DNA of 64,000 nt from positions 496,001 through 560,000 of the forward strand of contig OZ244833.1 of assembly GCA_965220535.1 (NCBI GenBank). Reading direction: 5' to 3'. The notes under the pieces were generated by a model. The model was not told the origin of the DNA, searched no databases, and saw nothing but the letters and a program-made list of their open reading frames with translations. Made by a program: the position numbers and the translations under genes. Position 1 is the stretch's first letter, and each line of letters begins with the position of its first letter. Positions 63,549-64,000 of the stretch are shown here, in pieces. Source of the stretch: HK1 sp965220535. Its GTDB lineage: Bacteria; Pseudomonadota; Gammaproteobacteria; HK1.

Positions 63549-64000
63549 CTAAGAAACTCCGTCGGAATCCGATGCAATTCCGCGTTTTTCGAAGATCGAG
63601 CCCAAGGCGGCAAAAGGACGACGCACGGGCGAAGGCGCGTTTGCATCCCCGGCGACGAGCGCCGGCACCCGGCAAATCTCTCCCGCGGCAAGGGAGGCCT
63701 CGTCATGGCGCGGAATATCGGGCAAGGCGAGCAATATCTCGTCCTCGATCAGCGCGTCTCGCACCAGCCTTCCGGCGGGGCAAATCAACGCCTCGGGGGC
63801 GTTCGAATCCGCCGGCGTATCCTCCTCGCGGCGAACGATCCGAAAATGCGATCGGGTGTCGATCCGATAATCGAAGGGCTCCAAACAACGCTGACAACGA
63901 AGGGTCACGGTGGTTCGGATGCTCACCGACAGCTGCGGCGCACCGCCCTCGTCGCGCCGAAAAGCGAGGCGATAACGGACGGGTTCATGGGCAAAGCGAA
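63549..64000 (-). CDS. yceD: YceD/DUF177 family protein, 5' end outside window
   Basis: The minus-strand frame is open from the TGA-side end at 63549 to the window edge, at least 150 codons. It shows the cysteine pair of the family (TLRCQRCLEPFDYRID) and an acidic block (LIEDEILLALPDIPRHDEA); the end (RRPFAALGSIFEKR) matches the conserved PFA.L..L terminus. YceD proteins are linked to L32/23S rRNA metabolism; the function is incompletely known. The gene lies directly upstream of rpmF, as in most proteobacteria. Confidence 0.88.
   Translation of the reverse strand, partial: RFAHEPVRYRLAFRRDEGGAPQLSVSIRTTVTLRCQRCLEPFDYRIDTRSHFRIVRREEDTPADSNAPEALICPAGRLVRDALIEDEILLALPDIPRHDEASLAAGEICRVPALVAGDANAPSPVRRPFAALGSIFEKRGIASDSDGVS

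Overview
The window looks like a chromosomal segment of a GC-rich gammaproteobacterium. The main reason is the gene order yceD-rpmF-plsX-fabH-fabD-fabG-acpP-fabF-mltG-tmk-holB at the right end. A PepN carboxyl-terminal fragment, DusA and a full-length Lhr helicase fit the same assignment. The species cannot be told from the sequence.

Left part (1-25.7 kb). After the 3' end of pepN comes a 2248-residue secreted protein built from Calx-beta-like modules (giant 1). A lower-GC accessory patch follows. It holds a tandemly duplicated two-gene cassette (a YaaW/UPF0174-family protein plus an unknown helical partner, A1-B1-A2-B2, one promoter) and, convergent to it, a type II restriction-modification pair (Eco47II-type nuclease and a beta-class methyltransferase). 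Next are a permease-PLP decarboxylase operon, dusA with a duplicated 5' end, a D-lyxose isomerase, a RecF/OLD-like ATPase whose DUF4276 partner is a pseudogene, a rhodanese and lhr.

Middle part (25.9-49.3 kb). The most striking structure is a very large inverted duplication. Two giant secreted repeat proteins (3081 and 3496 residues) face each other tail to tail. Each is preceded by a leader with a 13-base G tract and ends in a strong terminator. The arms are nearly identical over much of their length, but modules 2-3 are strongly diverged and one arm has gained two 639-bp module pairs. The 2.5-kb loop holds decayed genes (an acetoacetyl-CoA reductase and perhaps a phasin) and a three-copy hairpin repeat. 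All three giants share a carboxyl-terminal domain that is itself a two-fold repeat with four cysteines per half. I cannot assign it to a known family.

Right part (50-64 kb). arsS is followed by a GcvT-GlyA fusion that sits 3' of holB in the long minus-strand fatty-acid/envelope gene cluster. This cluster couples L32, phospholipid and fatty acid synthesis (plsX, fabHDGF, acpP), a peptidoglycan terminase (mltG), dTMP kinase, the clamp-loader delta-prime subunit and one-carbon metabolism. Several ATGA/GTGA overlaps indicate translational coupling. No rRNA, tRNA, CRISPR array or transposase was recognised.
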